Part shown: positions 28,678 through 37,974 of the stretch, one piece after another
Numbering within the stretch: the stretch's first letter is position 1
Layout of the letters: each line of letters opens with the position of its first letter
Assembly (NCBI GenBank): GCA_963770995.1
Contig: CAVYRS010000001.1
Span: forward strand, 3,286,001 to 3,350,000
DNA length: 64,000 bases
From: CAVSWN01 sp963770995
GTDB lineage: Bacteria; Acidobacteriota; Vicinamibacteria; Vicinamibacterales; CAVVIG01
Reading direction: 5' to 3'
The notes under the pieces: model-generated
Told to the model about the DNA's origin: nothing
The model's input: the letters and a program-made list of their open reading frames with translations, nothing else
Database searches by the model: none
Program-made: the position numbers and the translations under genes

Positions 28678-31371
28678 ATGCATAACTGGAAGCAGCTCGT
28701 GCGCAAGCGCCTGGGGCCATTGCCGGTGGACGGAGCGCGCGCGGCGGAGATCGTCGACGAACTGGCGCAGCACGTCGCCGAACACTATCGGGACCTGGTG
28801 GCTGACGGTGTCGGCGAAGCGGACGCACGCGAGCGCGCGTTGGCGCCGCTCGCGGCACGCGCCGCCGCCGAGATCGCCCGCGCGGATCGCCCGCGGACAG
28901 CCGCGCCAACACCTCCGCCATCCACGGCAGGCCCCCTCACCGGTCTGGTGCGCGACGTGCGCTACGCGGCGCGTCTGCTCCTCCGCACGCCGACGTTCAC
29001 AGCCGTCGCCGTGCTGACGCTCGCGCTCGGCATCGGCGCGAACACCGCGATCTTCAGCGTGGTCAACGCTGTGCTGCTGCGGCCGCTGCCGTACACGGAT
29101 CCGGACCGTCTCGTGATGATCGGCGAGCGCGGCCCGGACGGGGCCGCCGGCAATGTCGGCTACACCACGTTTCTCGACTGGCGAAAGCGCGAAGCCACTC
29201 GTTCGAAGACATGGCGCTCATTCGCTCGTGGACGCCGACGCTGTCGGTGAACGGCGCAGCCCGAGCGGATCGCCGGCATGCGCGTGTCGTCGAACTTCTT
29301 CGCGCTGCTCGGCACGCGTCCGGCGATCGGCCGCGACTTCCGCGCCGACGAGGACACCCCGAACAGCTGGCGGGTGCGTGATGCTGAGCGACGGCTTGTG
29401 GCGGCGGCGGTTCAACGCCGACCCGTCGGTCGTCGGGCGGGTCGTGACGATGAACGACCAGCAGTTCACCGTCGTCGGCGTGATGCCGGCGTCGTTCGAG
29501 CCGCTCATCTCGGAGCGTTTCTACCAGCCCGCCGAGATGTGGGCGCTGCTCGGATACGACCGCTCGCAGCGGCTCGGCATGCCGAAGCTGCCAGCATCTG
29601 AAAGCGATCGGCCGCGTCAGGGCCGGCACCACGCTCGAAGCGGCGCGCGCCGATATCGACGCGGTTCAGACGCAGCTTCGCCGCGAATTTCCAGCCGACT
29701 ATGCCCAGGAAACGATGACGCTCGTGCCGATTCGCGAGGAGCTGACGGGCCACGTGCGGCCGGCGCTGACGGTGCTGATGGGCGCCGTCGCGTGCGTGCT
29801 GCTGATCGCGTGCGCCAACGTCGCCAACCTGCTGCTGGCGCGAATGACCGGCCGTGAACGCGATCTCGCGCTGCGCGCGGCGCTCGGCGCCAGCCGCGCC
29901 CGCTTGATCCGGCAGCTGCTCGTCGAGAGCGCGCTGCTGGCCGCGGTCGGCGGCGGCCTGGGCGATCGCTGATCGGCGCCCTGACGCTGCCGCTTCTCGC
30001 TCGGCTCGCGCCCGACGACGATCGCGCGGCTCACCGACGCGCAGCTCGACGCCCGCGTCCTGGGTTTCTCGATCGTGCTCTCGCTCTCGACAGCGGTGCT
30101 CTTCGGCCTGCTGCCCGCGATCCGCGCGTCGCGAATCAGATCTGCAGGGATCGCTCCACGGCGACGGCCGCAAAACCTCGCGCGCGCCGACGTCCCTCGC
30201 CCGGCGGCTGCTCGTCGGCGCCGACCTCGCGCTCGCCGTCGTCCTGCTGATCGGCGCCGGGCTCATGATCAAGAGCGTCGGCCATCTGCTCGACGTCGAC
30301 CCCGGCTTCGACCCGGACCGCGTGCTGACGATGCAGATTTCGATGGTCGGTCAGCCTACCGGAAGGACGAAGCGGTCGTCGCTCGAAGATCGACGAGATG
30401 ATGGCGCGGCTGCGCGCGCTGCCGGGCGTCGAGGCGGTGCCGTCGGCGGGCCAGATCCCGCTCGGCGGCAACGGCGACACGCTGGGGCTTCCACGTCGCA
30501 GGGACGTCCGTCGGGGCCGGAGGATCCGTCGGTCGAACGCTACTCGGTCACGCCGGACTACTTCTCGGTGATGCGGATCCCGCTGCGACGCGGCCGTCTG
30601 ATCACCGACGCCGATCGCGCGGGCGCCGACGAACGTGATGCTCATCGGCGAGCAGACGGCGCGAACGCTGTGGCCCAACGCCGATCCGATCGGACAGCAC
30701 GTCCGCATCGGCGGCGCCGACAGCGGCCCGTGGCGCACCATCGTCGGCATCGTCGGCGACGTGCGGCACCGTGCGCTTGCCGCGCCGCCGACGATGCAGA
30801 TGTACATGCCGCAGGCGCAGCTGACCGATTCGTTTCTGACGATCGTCATTCGATCGGGCGGCGATCCGACGGCGCTCGCGTCGAGCGCGCGGCAGACGAT
30901 CTGGTCGGTCGCCGAGCGACGTGCCGGTCTTTCAGGTCGCGCCGCTGTCGGATCTGGTGGCGAAATCGGTCGGCGCCGCGCCGCTTCGTGATGGTGCTGC
31001 TCGAGGTGTTCGGCGCGGTGGCGCTGCTGATGACGGCGATCGGCGTCTACGGCGTGATCTCGTACTCCGTGTCCGAGCGGACGCGCGAGATCGGCATTCG
31101 CGCCGCGCTCGGCGCGACGTCGCGCGACATCGTCCGGCTCATCGTCGGCGGCGGTTTGTCGGTGGTGTCGGCCGGACTCGGCGCAGGGGTCCTCGTGGCG
31201 CTGGCTGCCACGCAATTTCTCGACGCGTCGTTGTATCAGGTCGGCGCCCGGGATCCGATCACGTTCATTGCGGTGACCGTGGTCCTGCTCACGGTCGCGC
31301 TCGCCGCTCAGGCGATTCCGATTGCGCGAGCAATGCGCATCGAACCGACGATCGCCCTGCGGCAGGAGTAG
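28678..31371 (+). CDS. ADOP-type permease 4 with prefix domain, heavily frameshifted
   Basis: The clean N-terminus MHNWKQLVRKRLGPLPVDGA carries the prefix domain (AEIVDELAQHVAEHYRDL) and the first helix FTAVAVLTLALGIGANTAIF. The clean C-terminus (about 31000-31371) reads VALLMTAIGVYGVISYSVSE, then RTREIGIRAALGATSRDIVR, and ends IEPTIALRQE. Between 29200 and 31000 the frame changes about ten times, though recognisable ADOP segments persist (LLIACANVANLLLARMTGRE). The prefix domain is closest to that of ADOP 3, suggesting a tandem duplication. Corrected length about 897 residues. Confidence 0.8.
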
Positions 31372-31558
31372 ACGCCTCCGCGGCTTTCGCGGCGGTCCCA
31401 CAATTGAACCGGATGTGGCGGCACGCCACAACCCAATCTCTGCGCCACAACCCAAGCCCAACGGATTCGTCACTCAAATTGAGTCTGCTGACAGGACGCT
31501 GTCAGGAGGAGCCGTCTACTCTTGTCGGCGCTGAATGATCAGCGAAAGGAGACACGCA
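31372..31558. promoter_or_regulatory. Upstream region of the VOC gene with direct repeats and two palindromes
   Basis: A 13-bp direct repeat CGCCACAACCCAA occurs at 31424-31436 and 31443-31455 (19-bp period). It is followed by a 13-nt palindrome ACTCAAATTGAGT (31472-31484) and a perfect 7-bp hairpin CTGACAG-gacg-CTGTCAG (31488-31505). A good Shine-Dalgarno (AAAGGAG) precedes the VOC ATG. The spacing suggests a regulator-binding region plus a leader hairpin, but no regulator can be assigned. Confidence 0.5.
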
Positions 31559-31915
31559 ATGGCTCATCCCGTGATGTGGTTCGAGGTCCTCGGTGCGGAT
31601 GGAGGCGGCCTCCGGCAGTTCTACGGAAGCCTGTTCGGCTGGAAGTTCGACACCAACAATCCCACGAAGTACGGCATCGTCGACACCGGCGACAAGCGCG
31701 GCATTGCCGGCGGCGTCAGTGAGGCATCGAACGGCGCGCGATCGTGGGTGACCTTCTACGTCGAGACGCCCGACGTCGCCGCGTCGCTCGGCAGCGCCGA
31801 ACGCCTCGGCGGAAAAACGATCATGCCGAGAACCGTCACCCCGGATGTGACGATGGGGATCTTCGAGGATCCGGAAGGCCACGTGATCGGCCTCGTCGAA
31901 GCGCCGGCGGCCTAG
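31559..31915 (+). CDS. VOC-family (glyoxalase/bleomycin-resistance fold) protein
   Basis: 118 residues with one full vicinal-oxygen-chelate module: VMWFEVLGADGGGLRQFYGS, WKFDTNNPTKYGIVD, VTFYVETPDVAASLGSAERL and a C-terminal strand FEDPEGHVIGLVEA with the usual metal-ligand Glu position. Preceded by AAAGGAG seven bases from ATG. Members include lyases, dioxygenases and antibiotic-binding proteins; this small type is often of unknown substrate. The WYL regulator gene follows 24 bp downstream on the same strand, so the two may be co-expressed. Confidence 0.83.
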   Translation: MAHPVMWFEVLGADGGGLRQFYGSLFGWKFDTNNPTKYGIVDTGDKRGIAGGVSEASNGARSWVTFYVETPDVAASLGSAERLGGKTIMPRTVTPDVTMGIFEDPEGHVIGLVEAPAA

Positions 31916-31938
31916 CGAACACGTGGCAGAATCGCGGC

Positions 31939-32643
31939 ATGCGTCGCGCCGACCGGCTTTTCCAGATCATCCATCGGCTGCGCCGGCGGCGCGGCGCGAC
32001 CACCGCAGCGCAGTTGGCCGAGTGGCTGGGTGTTTCGGAGCGCACCGTCTATCGGGACATCCGGGATCTCGTCCTCGCCGGCACGCCGATCGACGGCGAG
32101 GCCGGCGTCGGCTACCGCGTTCGCCCCGGCTACGACCTGCCGCCGCTCATGTTTGACCGCGAGGAAATCCAGGCGCTCGTGCTCGGCGCGCGGATCGTGC
32201 GTCAGTTCGCCGATCCCGCGCTGGCGCGGGCGAGCGATTCCATCCTGAACAAGGTCGCGGCGGTGGTCCCGCCCGATCTCGTCCCACTGCTGTCCGAGGC
32301 GCGGTTGTACGTGCCGTCCTCGATCAGCGCCAGCCGATCGGCCGACGCGCTCAGCGTCGCGCGCGAAGCGCTGACGGGACGGCGCAAGTTGCGCTTCACG
32401 TACGCGAACGCGGCAGGCGCGACCACCGATCGGGTGGTGCGGCCGCTGGGTGTGTTTTTCTGGGGCCGCACCTGGACACTGGCGGCATGGTGCGAGTTGC
32501 GCAACGATTTCAGAAATTTCCGGCTCGATCGCGCGACCGACTCGACGGTGCTCTCGGAGCCGTTCGACGAAGAGCCGGGCAAGAGCCTGAAGGATCTGCT
32601 GATGCGGTACGGACCGCAGGCGGTCAAGTTGTTGGAGGGTTGA
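31939..32643 (+). CDS. YafY-type HTH/WYL-domain transcriptional regulator
   Basis: 234 residues. The N-terminal winged helix (RADRLFQIIHRLRRRRGATT, LAEWLGVSERTVYRDIRDLV) is followed by a WYL-type ligand domain (residues about 135-234: RKLRFTYANAAGATTDRVVR, FFWGRTWTLAAWCELRNDFR). WYL domains sense nucleotides or oligonucleotides in several systems. It lies just downstream of the VOC gene, and palindromes upstream of that gene could be its targets (inference). Confidence 0.88.
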   Translation: MRRADRLFQIIHRLRRRRGATTAAQLAEWLGVSERTVYRDIRDLVLAGTPIDGEAGVGYRVRPGYDLPPLMFDREEIQALVLGARIVRQFADPALARASDSILNKVAAVVPPDLVPLLSEARLYVPSSISASRSADALSVAREALTGRRKLRFTYANAAGATTDRVVRPLGVFFWGRTWTLAAWCELRNDFRNFRLDRATDSTVLSEPFDEEPGKSLKDLLMRYGPQAVKLLEG

Positions 32644-32682
32644 GCTGCCAAACGCTCCTCACCTCCTTCCCCGTCTTCCGCT

Positions 32683-33648
32683 CTATTGCTTCGCTGCCGA
32701 CGATGATGTTTTCGACGGCTGAACGTGTGCCGCGAGGAATTTCTCGATCGCCGCGAAGGCCCGCTGCCACTCGTCGGGCGACCAGATGCCGTGCCCGCCC
32801 TTGGGAATCGTGACCAGCTCGTGCGGCGCCCCGGACTTCTGCATCGCCTCCTGCAGCTTCACCGAGTGCGCGTAGGGCACCAGGTTGTCGGCGTCACCGT
32901 GGATCGAGATGGTGGGCGGGACTCCGGCTCGCACGTAGGTCAGCGGTGACGCCGCCTTGGCGAGATCGGCGCGATTCGGCTGATTGCCGAGCCACTGCAC
33001 GGTGTACGGCCAGCTCTCGGGGAACGGTTTCTTGTTCGGGCCGTCGAGCAGGTCGGCGACGTCGGTGATGCCGAAAAAGTTCACGATGGCCGCCACCTTC
33101 GGCGGCTCGGTGGGACCCTGGCAGGTGCGATCGAACCCGGCGCTGGTCGGGATCATGCCGGTCGTCAACGCCAGATGTCCGCCGGCCGACTCGCCCGCGA
33201 TGATGAGCCGCTCGGGATCGAGGTTGTATTCCTTCGCGTGCGCGACAATCCAGCGCAGCGCGCACCGGCAGTCTTCGATCGCCGCGGGCGCCAGCGACAC
33301 GTTCGCGAGCCGGTACTCGACGTTCACCACCGAGTAGCCCATCGCGATGTACGGCAGCGCGCGCAGCGCGCTCCCTTCCTTGGTGCCCTGTACCCAGCCG
33401 CCGCCATGGATGAAGATGACCGTAGGCGTCGGCGGGCCGGGCTGCGCCGGCGTCGCCCCGGGATTGCGGCGCGCGTAGATATCGAGCTTCCCTTCCCAGC
33501 CGTTGGCGCGCGCGTACACGACGTTCGGCACGACGCGGACCTGCTGGAACAGCGCGACGGACGATCGCATGTCGAGCGCCGGCTGCGCAGCGGCGGGCGC
33601 GCTGATTGCGAGGGCGAGAACGAACGCGGTGGCGAGGCGATGCGACAT
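32683..33648 (-). CDS. Secreted alpha/beta hydrolase (HSL/BD-FAE-like esterase)
   Basis: 321 residues. Signal peptide MSHRLATAFVLALAISAPAA. Oxyanion-hole motif HGGGW (FIHGGGWVQGTKEGS), nucleophile elbow GESAGGHLAL with the catalytic Ser, then acid/base candidates Asp in SIHGDADNLVPY and His in PKGGHGIWSP. Cleaves carboxyl esters or possibly peptides in the periplasm. Start at 33648. The frame is also open upstream into the amidase, a result of the amidase frameshifts. The amidase lies directly upstream, so they may form one operon. Confidence 0.87.
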   Translation of the reverse strand: MSHRLATAFVLALAISAPAAAQPALDMRSSVALFQQVRVVPNVVYARANGWEGKLDIYARRNPGATPAQPGPPTPTVIFIHGGGWVQGTKEGSALRALPYIAMGYSVVNVEYRLANVSLAPAAIEDCRCALRWIVAHAKEYNLDPERLIIAGESAGGHLALTTGMIPTSAGFDRTCQGPTEPPKVAAIVNFFGITDVADLLDGPNKKPFPESWPYTVQWLGNQPNRADLAKAASPLTYVRAGVPPTISIHGDADNLVPYAHSVKLQEAMQKSGAPHELVTIPKGGHGIWSPDEWQRAFAAIEKFLAAHVQPSKTSSSAAKQ

Positions 33649-33659
33649 GACAACCTCTC

Positions 33660-35391
33660 TCAGGGAAACAGCGGTGGAGGAACACGCTTCTTCGAGGCCT
33701 GCTCGAATGCGTAGGCCAGCTCGATCAACTTCGGTTCGCTGCACGCGCCGCCGGTGAAGCTGACGCCGATACGGTCCCGGCTTCGCGTCGAAGCCCGCCG
33801 GAAACGCCGGCGTCGGAGCATTGGGCACCATCGCGAACGGCACGATGACCGTCGGATAACCCGGCTTGGCGGCAATCGCCGCGCCGCCGGCGCCAGGGAA
33901 CAGCATCGCGTCCAGCCGCTCGGCCTTCATCACCTCGTCGATGCCGTGCGCGCCGCCGAGACGGATGTCCTTCGCGCGATCGGCTTCGTAGCGCGCGCGG
34001 TCGGCGTTCAGGTCCATTTCGTCGGAGACGTCGAGGTTCGACTGCCCGTACTTGATCGCGCCGGCCTTCTGGTGCGCGACGTTCCATTCGCGCAGCTCCG
34101 TCAGCGTTTTGACCGGCGCAGCCGGCGCCGAGCGACTTCAGCCAGATGTTGAAGTCGCGCTTCATGCCGTACTTGAACACGATCGAGCAGTCCGCGTCCT
34201 TGCCTTTGCCTTCGTTGGCGCCCGAGCACGTGTTCCAGAGCATCAGGTTGTTCTTCGGATCCTTGTCGACGATGCTCGGAATGTCGGCGGGATCGACGAT
34301 GACGGCGCCTTGCTTCTTCAGGATCGCGATCGCCTCGTCCATCGCCTTCTTCTGATCGGCGTTCAGGCCGCCGCGTCGCCTCGGTCTGTCCCGGCGGCGT
34401 CGCGCGGTCGTAGTAGAACGCGCGCGGAATGCCGATGCGCGCGCCCTTCAGTCCGTCGCGGTTGAGGAATTTCGTGTAGTCGCGCTCCGGCGGCGGCGTG
34501 CAGGTGCGCGTCGCGGGATCGTTGGGATCGGGCGCGGCGCTTTCGAGCACGCCGAGCATGATGGCGACGTCGCTCACGCTTTTCGCCATCGGTCCGGGCG
34601 TGTCCTGATCGGCGGTGATCGGAATCACGCCGTATCGGCTGATGCGGCCGACGGTCGGCTTGATGCCGGCCAGCATGTTCTGGTTCGACGGGCTCAGCAT
34701 CGAGCCCGACGTTTCGGTGCCGACGTTGCCCGCCCAGAAGTTGGCGGCCGTGCCGACGCCGGAGCTGGAGCCGCCGGTGCCGAGCGCCGGCCGGCCGTCG
34801 AACGTCGCGTCGCGCGGATCGCGGCGCGGATCGTACGGGTTGTAGCCGTAGCCGGCGAGGCCGTTGTAGTTGCCCGGCATCGGCGTCGGCGCGCCCGCCA
34901 CCCAGTTGGCCAGCTCCGTCAGCCCGGTCTTCGCGATGATGATGGCGCCGGCGTCGCGCAGGTTCTTCGTGAGCGTCGCCTCGTACGGCGGCATCAGGTG
35001 CTCGAAGGCCAGCGCGCCGCCGGTCGTGCGCATGTCGGTGGTGTGAATGTTGTCCTTGAGCGCGATCGGAATGCCGTGGAGCGGCCCGCGGATCCGTCCT
35101 GCCGCGCGCTCGCGATCGCGCTCGTCGGCATCGTCGAGCGCTTTCGGGTTCACCGTCATCGCGGCGTGCAGGCGATCTTCGTACGTGCGCGATGCGTACG
35201 AGGTACTGCTGCACGATCTGGCGCGAGGTCGTGCGGCCCTGCTCGAGCGCCGCGCGCATCTCGGGAATCGTCGCTTCGACCACCGTGAACGGCTGGCGCG
35301 GGGCGGAGGTCTTGCGCTCGTTCTGCGCGCGCACGGCGGCGATGGCGGCGACGGTCACCAGCACCGCCGCGACGGGGAGCAGTCGGTTCAT
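33660..35391 (-). CDS. Secreted amidase-signature hydrolase, frameshifted
   Basis: Amidase of the Ser-cisSer-Lys family, about 575 residues if corrected. Signal peptide MNRLLPVAAVLVTVAAIAAV. Catalytic Lys in GIPIALKDNIHTTD. The glycine/serine-rich signature includes GTGGSSSGVGTAANFWAG and GTETSGSMLSPSNQN with the two serines. The C-terminus reads FTGGACSEPKLIELAYAFEQ. The frame changes near 35185, 34370, 34120 and 33770. Its ATG overlaps the RAYT stop (ATGA), so its expression may be coupled to the transposase. Confidence 0.83.
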
Positions 35392-36044
35392 AGCAGCGGA
35401 TTATAGACACCTCCGTCCCCGGTAGTCGCCACCTCCGTCCCCGCCCGAACCTCCGTCCCTGGCCGAACCTCCGTCCCCACCCGAACCTCCGTCCCCTGTT
35501 GTTCCTCGCGGCGGCACGTGGCGTTGACGATCTCGAGCCAGTCGAAGGGAAGCGGCACGGGACCCTCGTCTACGATCCGTTTCCGTCCGCTGATCCGCTC
35601 GGCCAGACTGCACCACTGCCACTGTTCCGCGCGATCGACCAGGCCAGCTGCCAGTGGATTGGCTTCGATGTACCGCAGGAGCGTCAGATAGCCCAATTCG
35701 TCATCGACCGGTTTGGCCTTGTACCGGTCCTGATAGACATGACCCTCGCCACGCGTACCTGACGCCGCTCGGAAACCAAGGGCGTGGCGAGACGATAACC
35801 GTCGCAAGTAACCGATCGCCGCCGCCCTTCCGTTTCCCTCACGAATCCAAATCGCCTGATGCCAATGCGTCTCCATGACGCAATAGCCGCAGATCCGGAC
35901 GTTGTAGCGTGCGCGACCTTCTTCCATCAGGAGAAAGAACTCATCGAATGATCGAGGCGATGGAAACAATCGTTGTCGATCCGTGCGCCGGTTGAACACG
36001 TGATACACACGGTTGGCTTCCAGAACTCTTGGTTTTCTAGGCAT
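35388..36044 (-). CDS. REP-associated tyrosine transposase (RAYT, IS200/IS605-like Y1)
   Basis: HUH-type single-strand transposase, 218 residues. Begins RVLEANRVYHVFNRRTDRQR. The HUH metal site is His60-x-His62 in METHWHQAIW, and the nucleophile is probably Tyr125 in LLRYIEANPLAAG. RAYTs act on REP palindromes or related repeats rather than moving as ordinary insertion sequences. The conserved protein ends near residue 183. The tail is GTEVRV-GTEVRP-GTEVRA-GTEVAT, encoded by the 18-bp array. Arrays of GGGGACGGAGGT flank the gene in opposite orientation, making them the likely substrate. Its stop overlaps the amidase start. Confidence 0.88.
   Translation of the reverse strand: MPRKPRVLEANRVYHVFNRRTDRQRLFPSPRSFDEFFLLMEEGRARYNVRICGYCVMETHWHQAIWIREGNGRAAAIGYLRRLSSRHALGFRAASGTRGEGHVYQDRYKAKPVDDELGYLTLLRYIEANPLAAGLVDRAEQWQWCSLAERISGRKRIVDEGPVPLPFDWLEIVNATCRREEQQGTEVRVGTEVRPGTEVRAGTEVATTGDGGVYNPLL
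35409..35496 (-). repeat. GGGGACGGAGGT array, left (RAYT 3' end)
   Basis: Five units reading ACCTCCGTCCCC on the plus strand start at 35409, 35431, 35449, 35467 and 35485. The last four are spaced exactly 18 bp. It encodes the RAYT C-terminal hexapeptide repeat and lies immediately upstream of the amidase start. Confidence 0.93.
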
Positions 36045-36136
36045 TTGGCGTCCTCGTGCGACTTTTCGAGCGTCAACCGACTCAGCAACTCGTTTGCCGT
36101 TCGAGGGCCTTTTGCACAGACTTTTTGAATGACTGC

Positions 36137-36202
36137 AGGGTCGGAGGTTCGCCCGGGGACGGAGGTTCGCCCGGGGACGGAGGTTCGCTCGGGGACGGAG
36201 GT
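36137..36202 (+). repeat. GGGGACGGAGGT array, right (upstream of RAYT)
   Basis: One degenerate unit at 36137 and three exact units at 36155, 36173 and 36191, all on an 18-bp period. Opposite orientation to the left array, so the pair bounds the RAYT gene as inverted arrays. The last unit reaches the -35 region of the TPR gene. Confidence 0.93.
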
Positions 36203-36227
36203 TCCGGGTTTGCTCTACTCCTATAAT
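36199..36227 (+). promoter_or_regulatory. Probable promoter of the TPR gene
   Basis: Consensus -10 TATAAT at 36222-36227. At 17 bp spacing the -35 position (36199-36204, AGGTTC) falls on the last array unit and matches poorly. A GGAG ribosome site precedes the ATG at 36251 by about 8 bases. The array therefore may have supplied or altered the upstream part of this promoter. Confidence 0.5.
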
Positions 36228-36250
36228 CGATCTGGATCTGGAGATTTCGC

Positions 36251-37870
36251 ATGAAGCACTGGTGCGGCGTCCTCGCGTTCTCGCTCGCGACGATTACCGG
36301 CTCGGCGCAACAGCACGAACACCCGGTCGCGCTCGAAAAACTTGGGACGGTGACATTCCCCAACTCCTGCAACGCCGCCGCGCAGGCGCCGTTCAATCGG
36401 GGGATCGCGCTGTTGCACTCGTTCGAGTTCGGGCGCGCGATCGACTCGATGGAAACGGCGCTCAAAGCGGACCCGTCATGCGGCGTCGCCGCCTGGGCTA
36501 TCGCGCTGAGCCGCTGGAGCAATCCATTCGCGGCGGGCATCCGCACGCCGACGCAGATTCGACAGGGGCTCGACGCCGTCGAGCGTGCGCGCGCGGCCGG
36601 GACGAAAACCCCACGCGAACGCGGCTTCGTCGACGCCGTCGCGCACCTGTACGTCGACGCCGACGCGGGGACTCAGCGGGCGCGCGTCCTCGCGTATCGC
36701 GATGCGATGGCCGACCTCTCGGCGCGCGATCCACAGGACATCGAGGCCGCAATCTTCTACGCGCTCGCGCTGACGGCGTCGGAAGAACCCACCGACAAGA
36801 CGTACGCCAGCCGGCTGAAAGCCGGCGCGATCCTCGAACAACTCTTCGCCCGCCAGCCTCAGCATCCGGGTCTGGCGCACTACATCATTCACAGCTACGA
36901 CGTGCCGGCGCTCGCCGACAAGGCGCTCGAAGCCGCGAAGCGGTACGCGACGATCGCGCCGTCCGCGCCCCACGCGCTCCACATGCCGTCGCACACGTTC
37001 ACACGCGTCGGCTACTGGCAGCAATCAATCGACGCGAACATCGCTTCCGCGGTCGCCGCTCGACGCGATCGATCGACGGCTGAGGAGCTGCACGCCTACG
37101 ATTACCAGGCTTACGCGTATCTGCAGTCGGCTCAGGACCGCGCGGCGAAACGCCTGCTCGATGATCTGCCCTCGGTGGCCACACGTTTCGATCCCGACGC
37201 CATCGGCGGCGCGGCGCCCGGCTCGGCCGGCGTCTTCGCGCTCGCGGCCATCCCCGCGCGCTACGCGCTCGAACGACGCGCCTGGACCGAGGCCGCGTCG
37301 CTCGAACCGAAGCCGAGCCGCTTTCCGTACGCGGAAGCCATGATCTATTTCGCGCGCGCCCTCGGCGCCGCGCACGCGAAGGACCTCTCAACCGCGCGAA
37401 GCGCCGTCGACAGGCTTCAGCAGATTCGTGAGCGCCTCGCGCAGGCGGGCGAGGCGTACTGGGCGGAACAGGTCGAGATCCAGCGACGAGGCGCGACCGC
37501 GTGGCTGGCGTTCGCTGAAGGGCGCGCCGACGAAGCGGTCACAGAAATGCGCACCGCAGCCGCTCGCGAAGACGCGACCGACAAAAGCGCGGTGACCCCA
37601 GGACCGCTCGCACCGGCTCGCGAACTGCTCGGCGACCTGTTGCTCGAGCTCAAACGCCCAGCCGAGGCGCTCGTCGAGTACGAGACGACGTTGAAGAAGG
37701 AACCGAACCGCTTTCGCGCGCTGTACGGCGCCGCGCAAGCCGCGTCGAGCGCCGGAAACAGCGCGGCTGCGCGACGCTACTATCGGGAACTGGTGAACAT
37801 CTGCGGCAAGGCGGACACGCCAGCCCGGAAGGAACTCACGCAGGCACGCCAGTTCCTGGGTAGTCGTTAG
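36251..37870 (+). CDS. Exported tetratricopeptide-repeat protein
   Basis: 539 residues, intact. N-terminal signal (CGVLAFSLATITGSA). TPR-like helices: FNRGIALLHSFEFGRAIDSM and ETALKADPSCGVAAWAIALS near residues 45-85, and ELLGDLLLELKRPAEALVEY, ETTLKKEPNRFRALYGAAQA near 455-500. The centre has LAHYIIHSYDVPALADKALE and APHALHMPSHTFTRVGYWQQ, conserved in this family of secreted TPR proteins, whose His residues hint at metal binding. Function unknown. The last codons and stop (GSR then TAG) are supplied by the heptamer array that follows. Confidence 0.82.
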   Translation: MKHWCGVLAFSLATITGSAQQHEHPVALEKLGTVTFPNSCNAAAQAPFNRGIALLHSFEFGRAIDSMETALKADPSCGVAAWAIALSRWSNPFAAGIRTPTQIRQGLDAVERARAAGTKTPRERGFVDAVAHLYVDADAGTQRARVLAYRDAMADLSARDPQDIEAAIFYALALTASEEPTDKTYASRLKAGAILEQLFARQPQHPGLAHYIIHSYDVPALADKALEAAKRYATIAPSAPHALHMPSHTFTRVGYWQQSIDANIASAVAARRDRSTAEELHAYDYQAYAYLQSAQDRAAKRLLDDLPSVATRFDPDAIGGAAPGSAGVFALAAIPARYALERRAWTEAASLEPKPSRFPYAEAMIYFARALGAAHAKDLSTARSAVDRLQQIRERLAQAGEAYWAEQVEIQRRGATAWLAFAEGRADEAVTEMRTAAAREDATDKSAVTPGPLAPARELLGDLLLELKRPAEALVEYETTLKKEPNRFRALYGAAQAASSAGNSAAARRYYRELVNICGKADTPARKELTQARQFLGSR

Positions 37871-37971
37871 TCGTTAGTCGTTAGTCGTTGGTCGTTAGTC
37901 GTTGGTCGTTAGTCGTTAGTCGTTGGTCGTTCGTGGTGACCAACGACCTATGACAAACGACCAATGACCAC
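37861..37971. repeat. Heptamer array (TTAGTCG/TTGGTCG type) with inverted second arm
   Basis: About ten heptamers TAGTCGT or TGGTCGT run from 37861 to 37933. A second arm of the opposite sense follows (AACGACC, ATGACAA, ACGACCA, ATGACCA; 37942-37971). GGTCGTT (37925-37931) pairs with AACGACC (37942-37948) around a short loop. It supplies the stop codon of the TPR gene and ends at the ADOP stop. Confidence 0.9.
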
Positions 37972-37974
37972 CTA

